Shown: positions 8,454 to 18,222, numbered from the stretch's first letter. The stretch is DNA of 64,000 bases from Pantoea sp. Cy-639 (GCF_011752525.1 NZ_VWXI01000009.1:165090-229089); one strand, 5' to 3'. The notes: generated by a model from the letters alone, not told the origin. Numbers and translations: made by a program.

Positions 8454-9557
8454 TCAATGTCCTGTAACGGTCAGGCCCGGGAAGCTGATCAGCGACAGCA
8501 CCTGCGCGGCGATCATCTTCTGGCCCGTGATGGTGAAATGGATGCCGTCGTCGACCCGGACCTTGACCCGCTTGCCCTCCGGCGTCGCCACCGTGTACGA
8601 GAACGCCTCGTCGGTATAGCCGAGAATCGGGTTGGCCGAAACGTAATGCTGGCCGAACTGTGCCGTCTGCTGCTGGTACAGCCCGCTCAGGTAGTCCATG
8701 GCCGTGGAAAGCCTGGCCTTCTCCATGTTCGGTGGCCCGACCCAGAGCACCTGGACCCGGTGGCGGCGCGCCTGCTCGAGGAGCATGTCGATACGCGCCC
8801 GGTACGCGGCCTCCCACTCTGGCGACTTGAAGCGCAGGAACGGCTTGCCCTTGCCCTGGGGCATGTCCCAGGGATCGTTGGGGCCGAGGAACACCACCAT
8901 CAGGCGAATGTCCGGCTCGTGCTCGAGCGTCTCGGCGACAGTCCTCGGCCAGTTGAAGAAGCCCGGATAGGCCAGGCCGGTGCTCTGCCGGCTGAGGTTG
9001 ACGGTACGGACCTGATAACGCTTGCGCAGGCTGTTGGCCAGGTGCGGCGCGACCCCTTGCATCAGCGAATCGCCTACCAGGAACACCGCATCGCCCGACG
9101 CCAGCGTCAGCTTCGCGTCCGCCTCGACTGGCGGCGGGGTGGCGACAGGGACCGATACGGGCATGGCGGCAGGCGTGGGCGCCAGCGGCGTCTCAGCCGG
9201 TTCGCGAGAGGCGTCCATGGGCCTGGCCAGCGCTGCCGGCGTCTCCAGATTGACCGTGACCACCGGCACCGGTGCTGGCAACTCCTCCGGCACGGGCAAT
9301 GCGGCCGGATACAAGCGCGCGAGCAGATCATCGCGGCCGCTCTCGAGCCCTGCGGTCAACTGTGCCCCGAAACGCCAGGCCGGTTGCTGACCGAGCAACG
9401 GAATCTCGCAGCTCTGGTGATACTTCTGCTGGCAATAGAGCCTGATCGAGTCCTGGTTGAGCCAGAACAGCAGGACGGTCGCGATCACGATCGCGTAGAG
9501 GGCGCGGAGCGCGCCCATCTGCACCCGAAACAGTTGCCCGCTGTCAGAAACTTGCAT
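8454..9557 (-). CDS. Membrane-anchored SGNH (DUF459-like) protein of the MBOAT locus
   Basis: A 367-residue protein with one N-terminal membrane segment (about residues 18-37), a Pro/Ala/Val-rich linker to about residue 155, then a periplasmic SGNH domain. FLVGDSLMQGV holds the nucleophile serine, FLGPNDPWD the block III Asn, and DDGIHFT near the C-terminus the Asp-x-x-His pair. This is the DUF459 subgroup of the SGNH superfamily. It overlaps the MBOAT gene by 14 bases and abuts the SGNH lipoprotein gene. A transfer role for the acetyl group exported by the MBOAT protein is an inference. Confidence 0.75.
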   Translation of the reverse strand: MQVSDSGQLFRVQMGALRALYAIVIATVLLFWLNQDSIRLYCQQKYHQSCEIPLLGQQPAWRFGAQLTAGLESGRDDLLARLYPAALPVPEELPAPVPVVTVNLETPAALARPMDASREPAETPLAPTPAAMPVSVPVATPPPVEADAKLTLASGDAVFLVGDSLMQGVAPHLANSLRKRYQVRTVNLSRQSTGLAYPGFFNWPRTVAETLEHEPDIRLMVVFLGPNDPWDMPQGKGKPFLRFKSPEWEAAYRARIDMLLEQARRHRVQVLWVGPPNMEKARLSTAMDYLSGLYQQQTAQFGQHYVSANPILGYTDEAFSYTVATPEGKRVKVRVDDGIHFTITGQKMIAAQVLSLISFPGLTVTGH

Positions 9558-10947
9558 AGATGAACCCCGGCACGCCCGACTGCGAAGCGAAGATCACCAG
9601 CGACATGCCGATCCCCAGCGGAACCGGATACAGCGGCCAGGGCAAGCGCTGGAACAGTCCGCCGGCCTGTCGCAGCAATGCCAGCCACTGTGGATAACTC
9701 GCCACCAGCAGCACGCAGGCCAGCAGCATCAGGCCGGTCGCGCTGTCCAGGCCGGCCAGGCTGACCGCGGCGATGTCATCGAGCATTTCGAGGGCGCCGT
9801 CGAGGGTCGGGTTGCGGAAGAAGATCCAGGCGAAGGCCACGTAGTGGAACGTCATCAACCGGGCCAGCAAGCCGGCCCCCGGCATCCGCGCGAAGCCCGG
9901 CACTAGCTGGGCGAACAGCTTGGAGACGGCCAGCCCCACACCGTGCAACGCCCCCCAGACGATGAAGTTCAGGCTGGCGCCATGCCACAGGCCGGAGACC
10001 AGCATCGCCAGCAGCATGTTCAGGTTGCCGCGCCAGGCACCGTGGCGGTTGCCCCCCAGCGGGATATAGACGTAGTCGCGGATGAAGCGCGACAGGCTGA
10101 TATGCCAGCGCCCCCAGAAGTCCTTGAGGTTGCGCGCGGCATAGGGCGCATCGAAGTTGTCCGGCAGGCGAAAGCCCAGCAACAGGGCGATGCCAGTCAC
10201 CAGGTTGGTGTAGCCGCTGAAGTTGAAGTAGATGAGGAAGCTGTAGCCGTACACGCTCAGCAGCACCGCTTCAGGGCTATGGCTGCCGGGCGTGTCGAAC
10301 ACCGGGTCGACCCATTCGCTGCCCAGCCAGGCGCTGAAGAAGAACAGCTTGATCACGGCCAGGGCGATCAGCCCCAGTGCCCGCTGTGGCTCCAGCACCT
10401 GGCGCATCGCCTCGGGGCGGATCTGCGCCAGCAGGTGCGGCGCACGGTTGACCGGGCCGGCCACCAGGCTGGGGAAGAAGGCCAGGTACAGCGCCAGGTC
10501 CAGGGGCGTGGCCGGCGCCAGCTCGCGGCGGTTGATCGACACCAGGTAGCTGACCGAATGGAAGGTGTAGAACGACAGCCCGATCGGCACCAGCACTTCC
10601 AGCAGCGGCAGCGACACGTCGAACCCGGCGCTGGCCAGCGCCACCTGCACGGCGCCGGTGAAGAACTCCTGGTACTTGAACAGGTAGAAGCAGCCCAGCA
10701 CCAGGGCCAGCAGCAGTACCCGGCCGAACCAGCGACCGGGATGGCGCGCCAGCAGCAGTCCGAGCAGATACACCAGGGCGCTGTAGCCAAGCAGGATGTA
10801 CAGCGATTGCAGGCTGAAACTGGCCACCAGGCCATAGCTGGCCGCCAGCAGCAGGACATTCTGCAACCGAGTGCTCCAGCACAAGCTCCAGTAGAGGGTG
10901 AAGAACAGCGTGAAACAGAGGCCGAATTCGATCGAGAGAAAGCTCAC
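9544..10947 (-). CDS. MBOAT-family O-acyltransferase (PatA/AlgI-like)
   Basis: A 467-residue integral membrane protein with about ten hydrophobic segments. Conserved features include PIGLSFYTFHSVSYLVS, the FWGRWHISLSRFIRDYVYIP block and LWHGASLNFIVWGALHG, which contains the family's invariant histidine. AlgI, PatA and WssH-type proteins move acetyl groups across the inner membrane for glycan O-acetylation. The gene heads a three-gene operon with two SGNH proteins. No alginate or cellulose synthase genes are nearby, so peptidoglycan or another envelope polymer is possible; the acceptor cannot be told from sequence. Confidence 0.85.
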   Translation of the reverse strand: MSFLSIEFGLCFTLFFTLYWSLCWSTRLQNVLLLAASYGLVASFSLQSLYILLGYSALVYLLGLLLARHPGRWFGRVLLLALVLGCFYLFKYQEFFTGAVQVALASAGFDVSLPLLEVLVPIGLSFYTFHSVSYLVSINRRELAPATPLDLALYLAFFPSLVAGPVNRAPHLLAQIRPEAMRQVLEPQRALGLIALAVIKLFFFSAWLGSEWVDPVFDTPGSHSPEAVLLSVYGYSFLIYFNFSGYTNLVTGIALLLGFRLPDNFDAPYAARNLKDFWGRWHISLSRFIRDYVYIPLGGNRHGAWRGNLNMLLAMLVSGLWHGASLNFIVWGALHGVGLAVSKLFAQLVPGFARMPGAGLLARLMTFHYVAFAWIFFRNPTLDGALEMLDDIAAVSLAGLDSATGLMLLACVLLVASYPQWLALLRQAGGLFQRLPWPLYPVPLGIGMSLVIFASQSGVPGFIYASF

Positions 10948-11117
10948 AACGTAGTCCGTTACGTGACATCGAGAGAAAAGTCCGCTGGCCTTCGGGCCAG
11001 GGCGCGCGGATTATGGCAGAGGGCCCTACCCCTCACAATCCGACTGCGTCGCAGAATGCAAGGCCGTTCCAGACGGGCAAGTGCAACAAGATGCGACGAA
11101 CGATAGTGCCTGGCAAT

Positions 11118-11146
11118 TTGCTCCCCCTGCCCTGCTCTGCTAGTGT
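11118..11146 (+). promoter_or_regulatory. Possible sigma-70 promoter for xseB-ispA
   Basis: TTGCTC (11118-11123) and TAGTGT (11141-11146) lie 17 bases apart, 34 bases before the xseB start, in the 232-base divergent gap with the MBOAT operon. Confidence 0.4.
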
Positions 11147-11179
11147 CGCGCCGTTCTGAACACCACCGAGACAGTCGCC

Positions 11180-11422
11180 ATGGCCCGCAAAAAAGCCTCC
11201 ATCGATTTCGAACAATCCCTCGCCGACCTGCAAGCCCTGGTCGAACGCCTGGAGAACGGCGAACTGTCGCTGGAAGACTCGCTGGCCGCCTTCGAGCAAG
11301 GCATCGCCCTGACCCGCGACTGCCAGGGCGCCCTGGCCCAGGCCGAACAGAAGGTGCAGATCCTGCTGGAGCGTGACGGCGAACTGGCTGCCCAGCCGTT
11401 CGACGCGGAGCCGCAAGCATGA
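11180..11422 (+). CDS. xseB: Exodeoxyribonuclease VII small subunit
   Basis: An 80-residue helical protein that binds the XseA subunit to form exonuclease VII, which degrades single-stranded [23 protein letters not shown] and [15 protein letters not shown] are the two family signatures, and the length is normal. The final ATGA overlaps the ispA start by four bases. The order xseB-ispA-dxs is the standard proteobacterial arrangement. Confidence 0.96.
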   Translation: MARKKASIDFEQSLADLQALVERLENGELSLEDSLAAFEQGIALTRDCQGALAQAEQKVQILLERDGELAAQPFDAEPQA

Positions 11423-12306
11423 TCGCCGAGTACCAGGCCAGCGCCCAGGCGCGGGTCGACGCTGCGCTCGAGCCGCTGTTCCAGGCGCCGCTGAAGGAAC
11501 TCGAACGCCTCTACGCCGCCATGCGCTACAGCGTGATGAACGGCGGCAAGCGAGTGCGTCCGCTGCTCGCCTATGCTGCCTGCCAGGCCCTCGGCGCCCC
11601 TGCCGAGCAGGCCAACGGCGCAGCCTGCGCGGTGGAACTGATCCACGCCTATTCGCTGGTGCACGACGACCTGCCGGCGATGGACGACGACGACCTGCGG
11701 CGTGGCCAGCCGACCACCCACAAGGCCTTCGACGAAGCCTGTGCCATCCTCGCCGGCGACGGCCTGCAGAGCCTGGCTTTCGCCGCCCTGCTCGACCCAC
11801 AGTTGAGCCCGCAGGCCGACGGCGTGCGCCTGCAGATGGTCCAGGCCCTGAGCAAGGCCGCCGGCCCTGCCGGAATGGTCGGTGGCCAGGCCATCGACCT
11901 GGGCTCGGTGGGCATCAGGCTCGACCAGAAGGCCCTGGAACTGATGCACCGGCACAAGACCGGCGCGCTGATCGAAGCCAGCGTGCGCCTCGGCGCCCTG
12001 GCCAGCGCCCGCGCCGATCAGGCCCAGCTCGATGCCCTGCAGACTTATGCACAGGCCATCGGCCTGGCGTTTCAGGTGCAGGACGACATCCTCGACGTGG
12101 AAAGCGACACCGCCACCCTGGGCAAGCGCCAGGGCGCCGACATCGCCCGCGACAAACCGACCTATCCGGCGCTGCTCGGGCTGGAGGCGGCCAAGGCCTA
12201 CGCGCTGGAACTGCGCGACCAGGCCCTTGCCGCGCTGGCCGGTTTCGACGATAACGCCGAACCGCTGCGCGCGCTGGCCCGCTACATCGTCGAGCGTCGC
12301 CACTGA
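11419..12306 (+). CDS. ispA: Farnesyl diphosphate synthase (geranyltranstransferase)
   Basis: A 295-residue cytoplasmic prenyltransferase that condenses isopentenyl diphosphate with dimethylallyl and geranyl diphosphate to give farnesyl diphosphate. The first aspartate-rich motif [13 protein letters not shown] (Asp83, Asp84, Asp89) and the second, QDDILD (Asp222-Asp226), bind magnesium diphosphate. GGKRVRPLL near residue 42 is the substrate-binding block. It is translationally coupled to xseB and followed by dxs, so first and later steps of isoprenoid synthesis are linked. Confidence 0.96.
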   Translation: MIAEYQASAQARVDAALEPLFQAPLKELERLYAAMRYSVMNGGKRVRPLLAYAACQALGAPAEQANGAACAVELIHAYSLVHDDLPAMDDDDLRRGQPTTHKAFDEACAILAGDGLQSLAFAALLDPQLSPQADGVRLQMVQALSKAAGPAGMVGGQAIDLGSVGIRLDQKALELMHRHKTGALIEASVRLGALASARADQAQLDALQTYAQAIGLAFQVQDDILDVESDTATLGKRQGADIARDKPTYPALLGLEAAKAYALELRDQALAALAGFDDNAEPLRALARYIVERRH

Positions 12307-12321
12307 GACCTGAGATAGACA

Positions 12322-12440
12322 CTGCAGGAGCGGCCTCGTGCCGCGCAAGGGCCGCAAAGCGGCCCCGGCAATCTTCGTGTCAACGCTGAAATCCTGGGGC
12401 CTCCACGCAGCCCTTTCGCGGCACAAGCGCCTCCTACAGG
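12322..12440. repeat. Pair of facing REP sequences (BIME-like) between ispA and dxs
   Basis: A GCAGGAGCGGCC half with its own hairpin begins at 12324, and an inverted partner ending CGCCTCCTACAGG closes at 12440. They occupy most of the 234-base gap between ispA and dxs. Confidence 0.65.
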
Positions 12441-12540
12441 ATCCGTGTCGCATTGAGCTTCCTGCACACCCGTCCGAATGGGCAGCTTTTCCCACAATGG
12501 GGTAAACTGCCGCCTCTTCACACCTATAACGACTCGCCTG

Positions 12541-14436
12541 ATGCCCACGACGTTTCAAGAGATCCCCCGCGAACGCCCGGTCACGCCGTTGCTGGACCGC
12601 GCCGACACGCCCGCTGGCCTGCGCCGGCTGGCCGAAGCCGACCTGGAGACCCTGGCCGACGAGCTGCGCCAGGAGCTGCTCTATACCGTTGGTCAGACCG
12701 GTGGGCATTTTGGTGCAGGCCTGGGCGTCATCGAGCTGACGATCGCCCTGCACTACGTCTTCGATACCCCGGATGACCGCCTGGTGTGGGACGTCGGCCA
12801 CCAGGCCTACCCGCACAAGATCCTCACCGGGCGCCGCGACCGCATGCTCAGCCTGCGCCAGAAGGATGGCATCGCCGCCTTCCCGCGACGCAGCGAGAGC
12901 GAGTACGACACCTTCGGCGTCGGCCACTCCAGCACCTCAATCAGCGCCGCGCTGGGCATGGCCATCGCCGCCCGGCTGCAGAACGACCCGCGCAAGTCCA
13001 TCGCCGTGATCGGCGACGGTGCGCTCACCGCCGGCATGGCCTTCGAGGCGTTGAACCACGCCCAGGAAGTCAACGCCGACATGCTGGTGATCCTCAACGA
13101 CAACGACATGTCGATCTCGCGCAACGTCGGCGGCCTGTCCAACTACCTGGCCAAGATCCTCTCCAGCCGCACCTACGCCAGCATGCGCGAAGGCAGCAAG
13201 AAAGTGCTGTCGCGCCTGCCAGGGGCCTGGGAGATCGCCCGGCGCACCGAGGAATACGCCAAGGGCATGCTGGTCCCCGGCACCCTGTTCGAGGAACTGG
13301 GCTGGAACTACATCGGCCCGATCGACGGCCACGACCTGCCGACCTTGATCGCCACCCTGCGCAACATGCGCGACCTCAAGGGCCCGCAGTTCCTGCACGT
13401 GGTCACCAAGAAGGGCAAGGGCTTCGCCCCGGCCGAGATCGACCCGATCGGCTACCACGCCATCACCAAGCTGGAGCCGGCCGACAAGCCGGTGGCGCCG
13501 AAGAAGCCCAGCGGCCCGAAATACGCCTCGGTGTTCGGCCAGTGGCTGTGCGACATGGCCGCCGCCGACAAACGCCTGGTGGGCATCACCCCGGCGATGA
13601 AGGAAGGCTCGGACCTGATCGACTTCAGCGAACGCTACCCGGAGCGCTACTTCGACGTGGCCATCGCCGAACAGCACGCGGTGACCCTGGCCGCGGGCAT
13701 GGCCTGCGAGGGCGCCAAGCCGGTGGTGGCGATCTACTCGACCTTCCTGCAACGCGCCTATGACCAGTTGATCCACGACGTGGCGGTGCAGGACCTGGAC
13801 GTGCTGTTCGCCATCGACCGTGCCGGCCTGGTCGGCGAGGACGGCCCGACCCATGCCGGCGCCTACGATCTGTCCTACCTGCGCTGCATCCCCGGCATGC
13901 TGGTGATGACCCCGAGCGACGAGAACGAGCTGCGCAAGATGCTCAGCACCGGCTACCACTACAAAGGCCCGGCGGCGGTGCGCTACCCGCGTGGCACCGG
14001 CCCCAACGCACCGATCAGCGGCGACCTCGAGCCACTGGAGATCGGCAAGGGCGTGGTCCGCCGCCAGGGCAGCAAGGTCGCCCTGCTGGTGTTCGGCGTG
14101 CAACTGGCCGAAGCCCTGCAAGTGGCCGAGAAACTCGACGCCACCGTGGTCGACATGCGCTTCGTCAAGCCGCTCGACGAAGCCCTGCTGCTGGAAATCG
14201 CCGCGGGCCATGAGCTGCTGGTGACGATCGAAGAGAACGCCATCATGGGCGGTGCCGGCGCGGCCGTGGGCGAGTTCCTGGCCCGCGAGGCAGTGGTCAA
14301 GCCGCTGCTGCACCTGGGGCTGCCGGATATCTACGTCGAGCACGCCAAGCCGGCGCAGATGCTGGCGGAGTGCGGGCTGGATGCTGCCGGGATCGAAGCG
14401 TCGGTGACGGCGCGCCTGACCAAGCTCGGCCTGTAA
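12541..14436 (+). CDS. dxs: 1-deoxy-D-xylulose-5-phosphate synthase
   Basis: A 631-residue thiamine-diphosphate enzyme that condenses pyruvate with glyceraldehyde 3-phosphate, the first step of the MEP isoprenoid pathway. GDGALTAG at residues 158-165, followed by [10 protein letters not shown], is the thiamine-diphosphate motif; GHSSTSIS and [11 protein letters not shown] are further Dxs signatures. I chose the ATG at 12541 ([13 protein letters not shown]), which matches the usual N-terminus and length; a frame-compatible ATG 63 bases upstream lacks support. The ribosome site is weak. A REP pair separates it from ispA. Confidence 0.97.
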   Translation: MPTTFQEIPRERPVTPLLDRADTPAGLRRLAEADLETLADELRQELLYTVGQTGGHFGAGLGVIELTIALHYVFDTPDDRLVWDVGHQAYPHKILTGRRDRMLSLRQKDGIAAFPRRSESEYDTFGVGHSSTSISAALGMAIAARLQNDPRKSIAVIGDGALTAGMAFEALNHAQEVNADMLVILNDNDMSISRNVGGLSNYLAKILSSRTYASMREGSKKVLSRLPGAWEIARRTEEYAKGMLVPGTLFEELGWNYIGPIDGHDLPTLIATLRNMRDLKGPQFLHVVTKKGKGFAPAEIDPIGYHAITKLEPADKPVAPKKPSGPKYASVFGQWLCDMAAADKRLVGITPAMKEGSDLIDFSERYPERYFDVAIAEQHAVTLAAGMACEGAKPVVAIYSTFLQRAYDQLIHDVAVQDLDVLFAIDRAGLVGEDGPTHAGAYDLSYLRCIPGMLVMTPSDENELRKMLSTGYHYKGPAAVRYPRGTGPNAPISGDLEPLEIGKGVVRRQGSKVALLVFGVQLAEALQVAEKLDATVVDMRFVKPLDEALLLEIAAGHELLVTIEENAIMGGAGAAVGEFLAREAVVKPLLHLGLPDIYVEHAKPAQMLAECGLDAAGIEASVTARLTKLGL

Positions 14437-14441
14437 TCCCC

Positions 14442-14508
14442 TGTCGCGGGGCAAGCCCGCTCCCACGAGAACCCGCCAGGGTCCGTGGGGGTAGGCTTGC
14501 CCCGCGCT
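14442..14508. repeat. REP hairpin between dxs and btuB
   Basis: TCGCGGGGCAAGCCCGCTCC and the inverted GGCTTGCCCCGCGCT face each other, the common GGGCAAGCCCGC-type REP. They fill the 88-base gap, which is too short for a cobalamin riboswitch. Confidence 0.85.
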
Positions 14509-14524
14509 CGCAATGGAGCTGCCA

Positions 14525-16402
14525 ATGAAGATCTGCGCATTCCCCCTGCTCTGCCTCCCTGCCGCCACCCTGGCCGCCGAACCCACCCGCGACGACGCCC
14601 TCAAGCTCCCCGACGTATTGATCAGCGCCAGCCGCCAGGTCGAGTCGCGCACCGCCACCAGCGCCGCCAATACCGTCTTCACCCGCAGCGACATCGACCG
14701 CCTGCAGCCGTCCAGCGTCACCGACCTGCTGACGCGCGTTCCCGGTGTGCAGGTGGCCCCGACCGGTGGCCGTGGCAGCCTGCCAGGCATCTTCATCCGC
14801 GGCACCAAAGCCGCGCAGACCCTGGTGCTGGTCGATGGCGTGCGCATCGCCAACGCCACCTCCGGCGACAGCGGCCTGCAGTTTCTCGACGTCGACCAGA
14901 TCGAACGGGTGGAAGTGCTGCGCGGCTCACGCTCGGCGGTGTATGGCAGCGACGCCATTGGCGGGGTGATCCAGATCTTCACCCGCCGTGGCGCCAACCA
15001 GGGCCTGCAACCGCGCCTGCGCCTGGCGGCAGGCAGCAACCAGACCTGGCAGCGCAGCCTGGGGCTGTCCGGAGGCGACGGGGCGACGCGCTTCAACCTC
15101 GGTGCCAGCCTAGACGAGACCGCCGGCATCGACTCGACCGGAGCGTCCTTTGCCAGCGATGGCGACCACGATGCATACCGCAACCGCTCGCTGAACCTGA
15201 GCCTGAGCCATACCTTCAACGAACGCTTCGAGGCGGGCCTGAACCTGCTCGATAGCCGTGGGCGCAGCGAGTACGACAACCCCTATGGACGGCTGGACGA
15301 AGCCACCTGGGAAAGTTATCCACAGCAGCCTTACACAGATTTCAGTGTCAGCAGCCTGGGTACCTGGTTCGATGCCCAGCTCAATGACACCTGGCACTCC
15401 AGGCTGGAACTGGGCCACAGCGAGAACCGCGACGACAAGCGCGACAAACTCAGCGACGAGCGCTTCATCTACAACACCTATCGCGACCAGGTAACCTGGC
15501 AGAACGAACTGGCCCTCGACGAGCGCAACCAGCTGATGCTGGGTGCCGACTGGTACGAAGACCGCTTTCACGGCACGGCGAACTTCAGCGAAGACAGCCG
15601 CTGGAACCGTGCTGCATTCGCCCAGTACCGGTTCACCGGCGAGGCGTTTTCCAGCGAACTGGGCATACGTCAGGATCGCAACCAGCAATACGGCAGCCAG
15701 ACGACCTGGAACGCCAGCCTGAGCGTACCGTTGAACCCACGCAACGACATGCTGCTGTCCTACAGCGAGGGCTTCCGCGCGCCGACCTTCAACGATCTCT
15801 ACGATGTCCGTTACGGCAACCCGAACCTGCGCCCCGAGCATTCGAAAAGCTATGAAGTGCAATGGCGCAGCCAACTGAGCGACAGCAGCCGCCTGGAAAC
15901 CTCGCTCTACCGCACCGAACTGCGCGACGCCATCAGCTACGATGCCACGCGCAATCGGCCAGGCAATATCGCCGCCGCCCGGATCGACGGCATGGAATTG
16001 TCCCTGACCCAGGAGTGGGCGGGCTGGACCTCGCAGCTCGGCCTGGCAGTCATCGACCCACGCGACCGCAAGAGCGGCCATACCCTGGCCCGCCGTGCAC
16101 GGCGAACCCTGAGCCTGGACCTTGACCGTCAGCTCGATCGTTTCAACGTCGGTGCAAGCTGGCAGGCCGTCAGCGGCAGCTACAACGACGAGGGCAACAA
16201 CGACGCCATCGCCGGTTATGGTCTGCTGGGCCTGCGTGGTGGCTGGGCCGCCACCGAGGAGCTGAAGCTCGACCTGAAGCTCGACAACCTGCTGGACAAG
16301 CGCTACAGCCGCACCCTCTACAGCTACCAGGGCAACAGCTACGGCTACCGCGAAGAAGGTCGCACCTGGCTGCTGAGCCTCACCTGGACGCCGGCGCTCT
16401 AG
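14525..16402 (+). CDS. btuB: TonB-dependent vitamin B12 receptor
   Basis: A 625-residue outer-membrane receptor importing cobalamin with TonB energy. Residues 1-17 are a signal peptide ending ATLAAEP. A TonB-box-like LPDVLISASR follows, then a plug domain (SVTDLLTRVPGVQV, FIRGTKAAQTLVLVDGVRI, VEVLRGSRSAVYGSDAIGGV) and a 22-strand barrel ending in LLSLTWTPAL. The small size and plug sequence fit BtuB better than siderophore receptors, and btuF lies convergent at its 3' end with a 23-base overlap. The ATG at 14525 gives the signal peptide; an upstream in-frame ATG is less likely. Confidence 0.9.
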   Translation: MKICAFPLLCLPAATLAAEPTRDDALKLPDVLISASRQVESRTATSAANTVFTRSDIDRLQPSSVTDLLTRVPGVQVAPTGGRGSLPGIFIRGTKAAQTLVLVDGVRIANATSGDSGLQFLDVDQIERVEVLRGSRSAVYGSDAIGGVIQIFTRRGANQGLQPRLRLAAGSNQTWQRSLGLSGGDGATRFNLGASLDETAGIDSTGASFASDGDHDAYRNRSLNLSLSHTFNERFEAGLNLLDSRGRSEYDNPYGRLDEATWESYPQQPYTDFSVSSLGTWFDAQLNDTWHSRLELGHSENRDDKRDKLSDERFIYNTYRDQVTWQNELALDERNQLMLGADWYEDRFHGTANFSEDSRWNRAAFAQYRFTGEAFSSELGIRQDRNQQYGSQTTWNASLSVPLNPRNDMLLSYSEGFRAPTFNDLYDVRYGNPNLRPEHSKSYEVQWRSQLSDSSRLETSLYRTELRDAISYDATRNRPGNIAAARIDGMELSLTQEWAGWTSQLGLAVIDPRDRKSGHTLARRARRTLSLDLDRQLDRFNVGASWQAVSGSYNDEGNNDAIAGYGLLGLRGGWAATEELKLDLKLDNLLDKRYSRTLYSYQGNSYGYREEGRTWLLSLTWTPAL

Positions 16403-17189
16403 CCGCCAGCAATGCGCACAGGCGGGCGGTGGCGTCGATCATCTGCCCGCTGGGCCGCTCCAGGCCCTTGTCCGGCACCACTAACAGACGATCGCCCGCC
16501 ACCGCGCTCAGCGCCGGCCAGTTGCGCCAACTGGCCAACTGCGCCATGTCACCGCCCAGGATCACCTCGGGATTGCGCAGCACCACCGATTCGACACTCA
16601 CCTGCGGCGCCGGCTGCGACAGGTCGTCGAACACGTTGCGGGCGCCGCAGACGCGCAAGGCATCGCTGACCACCTGGCGCCCGCCCAAGGTATACAGCGG
16701 CCTGTCCCAGACCTGGTAGAACACCCGCAACGGCGTGTCCCGGCGATACTGCTCGCGCAACCCGCGCAAGCGCTCGCGCAGGCTTGCCGCATAGACGCGG
16801 CCCTGCTCGTCACGGCCCAACTGATGGGCGATGGCTTCGATCTGGTCGATGAGTTGGTCAAGGTTGCCGGGCTCGGCCGTGAAGATGGCGATGCCCAGGC
16901 GCCGCAACTGTTCGCGCTGGGCCGGCGCCACGCTGCCGGGCCAGAGCAGCAACAGGTCGGGCTTGAGGCTGAGCAGGCGCTCCAGGTCCAGTTGGCCCTG
17001 GCGGCCGACCGAAGGCAGCGCTTGCAACGCCTGCGGACGCTGCGCGCCGTCGAGCACGCCCACCAGCAGGTCGGCAGCGCCCAGTTCCAGCACGATTTCA
17101 GTCATCGAAGGGGCCAGGCTGACCACCCGTGGCCCGGCTTCGGCCAGGGCGCCGAAGCACAGCAGCAAGCCGGCCAGTAGCGCCCGCAT
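16380..17189 (-). CDS. btuF: Cobalamin ABC transporter periplasmic binding protein
   Basis: A 269-residue periplasmic protein that hands cobalamin to an inner-membrane ABC importer. Residues 1-19 are a signal peptide (GALAEAG). The class III binding-protein fold shows in RVVSLAPSMTEIVLELGAAD and LDLERLLSLKPDLLLLWPG, with the long connecting helix around residues 95-135. The ATG at 17189 overlaps the TGA of the preceding membrane-protein gene by one base. Neither a BtuC permease nor a BtuD ATPase gene is present here. Confidence 0.88.
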   Translation of the reverse strand: MRALLAGLLLCFGALAEAGPRVVSLAPSMTEIVLELGAADLLVGVLDGAQRPQALQALPSVGRQGQLDLERLLSLKPDLLLLWPGSVAPAQREQLRRLGIAIFTAEPGNLDQLIDQIEAIAHQLGRDEQGRVYAASLRERLRGLREQYRRDTPLRVFYQVWDRPLYTLGGRQVVSDALRVCGARNVFDDLSQPAPQVSVESVVLRNPEVILGGDMAQLASWRNWPALSAVAGDRLLVVPDKGLERPSGQMIDATARLCALLAARAPASR

Positions 17190-17608
17190 CAGCCGAGCTG
17201 GCGCGGTATGCGATAGAGGTACAGCAGCACCACGGTGGACAGCGCCAGCAGGATCTGCGGCACCGCCTCCAGCCCGACCAGCACCGACAACGCGGCGATC
17301 CACGCCGGGAAACAGGCGAACAGCATGGCCATGCGCCGCACCCGGGCCAGTGCGATCCAGGCCGCCGGCTCCTCGGCGCCGCCCAGCGCCTTGTCCGTGG
17401 CGATCAGCACCCGTTTGTAGGCCTGGAAGCGCGGCAGGCTGAGGAACATCGTCGCGGCGCCGGCAATGAACAGCGGCATGGCCAGCACCGGGATCAGCGC
17501 CTCGCCGCCACCGAAGGCCCAGGCCATCACCGGCAGCGGCACCAGGCCCACCGCCAGGTACTGCCACCAGGCCAGGGCCAGCCGGCGCTTCACCTCGCCG
17601 CGAGTCAC
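17189..17608 (-). CDS. Small inner-membrane protein of unknown function between ribA and btuF
   Basis: A 139-residue protein with four hydrophobic segments (about residues 13-30, 35-57, 88-108 and 112-132), so probably an integral inner-membrane protein. No family was recognised. It starts at a GTG inside the ribA stop (GTGA, four-base overlap) and ends in a TGATG overlap with btuF, so it is tightly coupled to both. The position suggests a link to flavin or cobalamin metabolism, but the sequence does not show a function. Confidence 0.75.
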   Translation of the reverse strand: MTRGEVKRRLALAWWQYLAVGLVPLPVMAWAFGGGEALIPVLAMPLFIAGAATMFLSLPRFQAYKRVLIATDKALGGAEEPAAWIALARVRRMAMLFACFPAWIAALSVLVGLEAVPQILLALSTVVLLYLYRIPRQLG

Positions 17609-18222
17609 GCCTGGGGCACCTCGCCCTGGTGCTTGTTGCCCATCATGTGGCCAAGCTTGTCGGCCTTGGTGGCCAGGTACAGGCGGTTGTGCGGGTTGTG
17701 GCCGGTGTGCAGCGGCACGCGCTCGGCAACCTTGATGTTCATGTCGGTCAGTGCCTTGACCTTGCGCGGGTTGTTGGTCATCAGGCGCAGCGAGGTGACC
17801 CCCAGGTGCTCGAGCATCGGCAGGCACATGGCGTAGTCGCGCTGGTCGGCGGCGAAGCCCAGGCGCTCGTTGGCCTCGACGGTGTCGGCACCGCCGTCCT
17901 GCAGCTCGTAGGCGCGGATCTTGTTCAGCAAGCCGATGCCACGCCCTTCCTGGCGCAGGTACAGCAGCACGCCGCGGCCTTCACGGGCGATGGCCTGCAG
18001 CGCCGCTTCCAGCTGCGAGCCGCAGTCGCAGCGCTGGCTGAACAAGGCATCGCCAGTCAGGCACTCGGAGTGCAGGCGCCCCAGCACCGGCTCGCCGTCA
18101 CCGATGTCACCCAGGCTGAGCACCACGTGCTCGCGGCCAGTGGCTTCGTCGAGAAAGCCATGCATGGTGAAGATCGCGAAGGGAGTCGGGAGTTTAGAGG
18201 CGGCAACAAAGACGACGGGCAC
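17605..18222 (-). CDS. ribA: GTP cyclohydrolase II
   Basis: A 205-residue zinc enzyme that opens GTP to 2,5-diamino-6-ribosylamino-4-pyrimidinone 5'-phosphate, formate and pyrophosphate, the first committed riboflavin step. The zinc ligands are intact: [20 protein letters not shown] with Cys54, Cys65 and Cys67. [11 protein letters not shown] and VEANERLGF are catalytic signatures. The GTG at 18222 has CCAGGAG seven bases upstream, so I prefer it to the ATG at 18252. This stand-alone enzyme matters because the RibA half of ribBA in this window lacks the cysteines. Confidence 0.95.
   Translation of the reverse strand: MPVVFVAASKLPTPFAIFTMHGFLDEATGREHVVLSLGDIGDGEPVLGRLHSECLTGDALFSQRCDCGSQLEAALQAIAREGRGVLLYLRQEGRGIGLLNKIRAYELQDGGADTVEANERLGFAADQRDYAMCLPMLEHLGVTSLRLMTNNPRKVKALTDMNIKVAERVPLHTGHNPHNRLYLATKADKLGHMMGNKHQGEVPQA

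Noticed and set aside
14437..14524. Cobalamin riboswitch before btuB
   Set aside because: The gap is 88 bases, filled by a REP hairpin; no B12-box-like element is present.
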